Assembly: GCF_001017175.1 (NCBI RefSeq)
Contig: NZ_LCYG01000056.1
Span: 62,001 to 126,000, forward strand
DNA length: 64,000 nucleotides
Direction: 5' to 3'
Source: Microvirga vignae
GTDB taxonomy: Bacteria; Pseudomonadota; Alphaproteobacteria; Rhizobiales; Beijerinckiaceae
The position numbers and the translations under genes were made by a program. Below are positions 63,442-64,000 of this stretch, piece after piece; position 1 is the first letter of the stretch, and every line of letters starts with the position of its first letter. The notes beneath the pieces are model-generated. The model did not search any database and was not told the DNA's origin. It saw only the letters and a program-made list of their open reading frames with translations.

Positions 63442-64000
63442 TCAGTAGAGACCGAGGAGCCTGATTGGCCCCAAGGTCAGGACCGGGAACAGGACCAGAG
63501 CCAGGATCGCGGCGGTCAGAATCAGGACCGGCACCATCGATCCGCGAATGACGTCCTCAATCGACATCTTGGCGACCTGAGCGACCGCGTAGAGGCAGAC
63601 GCCAACAGGCGGCGTCACCAAGCCCAGAGTGAGCGTAACGACCGTCACGATCAGGAAGTGCATCGGGTCGATGCCTACCTTGAGCGCTGGCGGCAGCAGC
63701 ACCGGGATGAGGATGAACATGGCCGCAATCGCATCCATGAACATTCCAACCACGATGAGGAACAGGAAGATGAGGAACAGTGCCATTGTCGGACCGGTGC
63801 TGATACTGGCCAGGAACTCGGCGACTTGAACCGGCAATCCGTCGAAGGCGAATACCCAGGCGGCGAGCTTTGCGGTCGCTGCGATGAACAGGATCGTACC
63901 GGAAGCACGGGCCGTCTCGACGAAGATGTTCCAAATCTCGGCGGGCGGAATCGTGCGATAGACGATGACCGACAGGAACATTGTGTAGACCACCGCGATG
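63442..64000 (-). CDS. TRAP transporter large permease, DctM type (partial)
   Basis: The C-terminal 183 residues or more of a DctM-type permease; the frame runs off the right edge of the window. Hydrophobic helices alternate with FMDAIAAMFILIPVLLPPAL and LTLGLVTPPVGVCLYAVAQV, both typical of DctM. TRAP transporters use a binding protein and membrane ion gradient to import carboxylates or sugar acids. The small permease and binding protein are expected beyond the edge. This suggests the locus handles an organic acid or sugar acid. Confidence 0.87.
   Translation of the reverse strand, partial: IAVVYTMFLSVIVYRTIPPAEIWNIFVETARASGTILFIAATAKLAAWVFAFDGLPVQVAEFLASISTGPTMALFLIFLFLIVVGMFMDAIAAMFILIPVLLPPALKVGIDPMHFLIVTVVTLTLGLVTPPVGVCLYAVAQVAKMSIEDVIRGSMVPVLILTAAILALVLFPVLTLGPIRLLGLY

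Overview
The window looks like chromosomal DNA of a GC-rich alphaproteobacterium of the order Hyphomicrobiales, most likely the Methylobacteriaceae and plausibly Microvirga. This is inferred from HWE-type histidine kinases with single-domain receivers, DUF2865 and DUF6766 proteins, a GGAAC-N16-CGTT general-stress (sigma-EcfG type) promoter, and CTAG-bounded palindromes scattered between genes. No rRNA, tRNA or CRISPR was seen.

Region 1 (1-32 kb) is a patchwork of housekeeping, stress and signalling genes with much intergenic debris. It holds an acidic secreted-type protein, a Crp/Fnr regulator, acetyltransferases, an 832-aa protein joining an alpha/beta-hydrolase-like domain to a subtilisin protease, a sodium:solute symporter and an MscS channel. 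It continues with a DUF2865 protein, a small stress cluster (tail-anchored protein, PRC-barrel protein), an aminotransferase, a HWE kinase with its receiver, small membrane proteins, PHA synthase, two methyltransferases and an alpha/beta-hydrolase/adenylate-cyclase fusion. Between them lie two 141-bp IS6-like miniature elements, two IS6-type transposase fragments, three of the four composite palindromes, an interrupted cupin gene and other remnants.

Region 2 (32-41 kb) holds a second HWE kinase divergent from a receiver, then a minus-strand operon for import and hydrolysis of a glycoside (binding protein, two permeases, ATPase, GH63-like hydrolase), then a general-stress-type protein.

Region 3 (41.4-56 kb) is a catabolic island around an IclR regulator. 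Leftward are the three subunits of an opine-oxidase/hydroxyproline-dehydrogenase-type flavoenzyme, an ornithine-cyclodeaminase-family protein and a DadA-like oxidase. Rightward are an enoyl-CoA hydratase, a polyamine-type ABC importer, an acyl-CoA ligase, a Rossmann protein and a PuuB-like oxidase. A 15-bp palindrome, TATTGCATTGCAATA, lies before the rightward arm and a near copy lies before the leftward arm. The permease pair is broken by an internal deletion and frameshift.

Region 4 (56-64 kb) begins with two decayed genes and ends with a sugar, polyol or sugar-acid catabolic locus: TRAP permease (cut by the window edge), D-2-hydroxyacid dehydrogenase, LsrF/DhnA-type aldolase, zinc alcohol dehydrogenase, FGGY kinase and a FadR-type repressor. 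Two TGGTnnnACCA palindromes bracket the promoter inside this locus. The substrate cannot be read from sequence.
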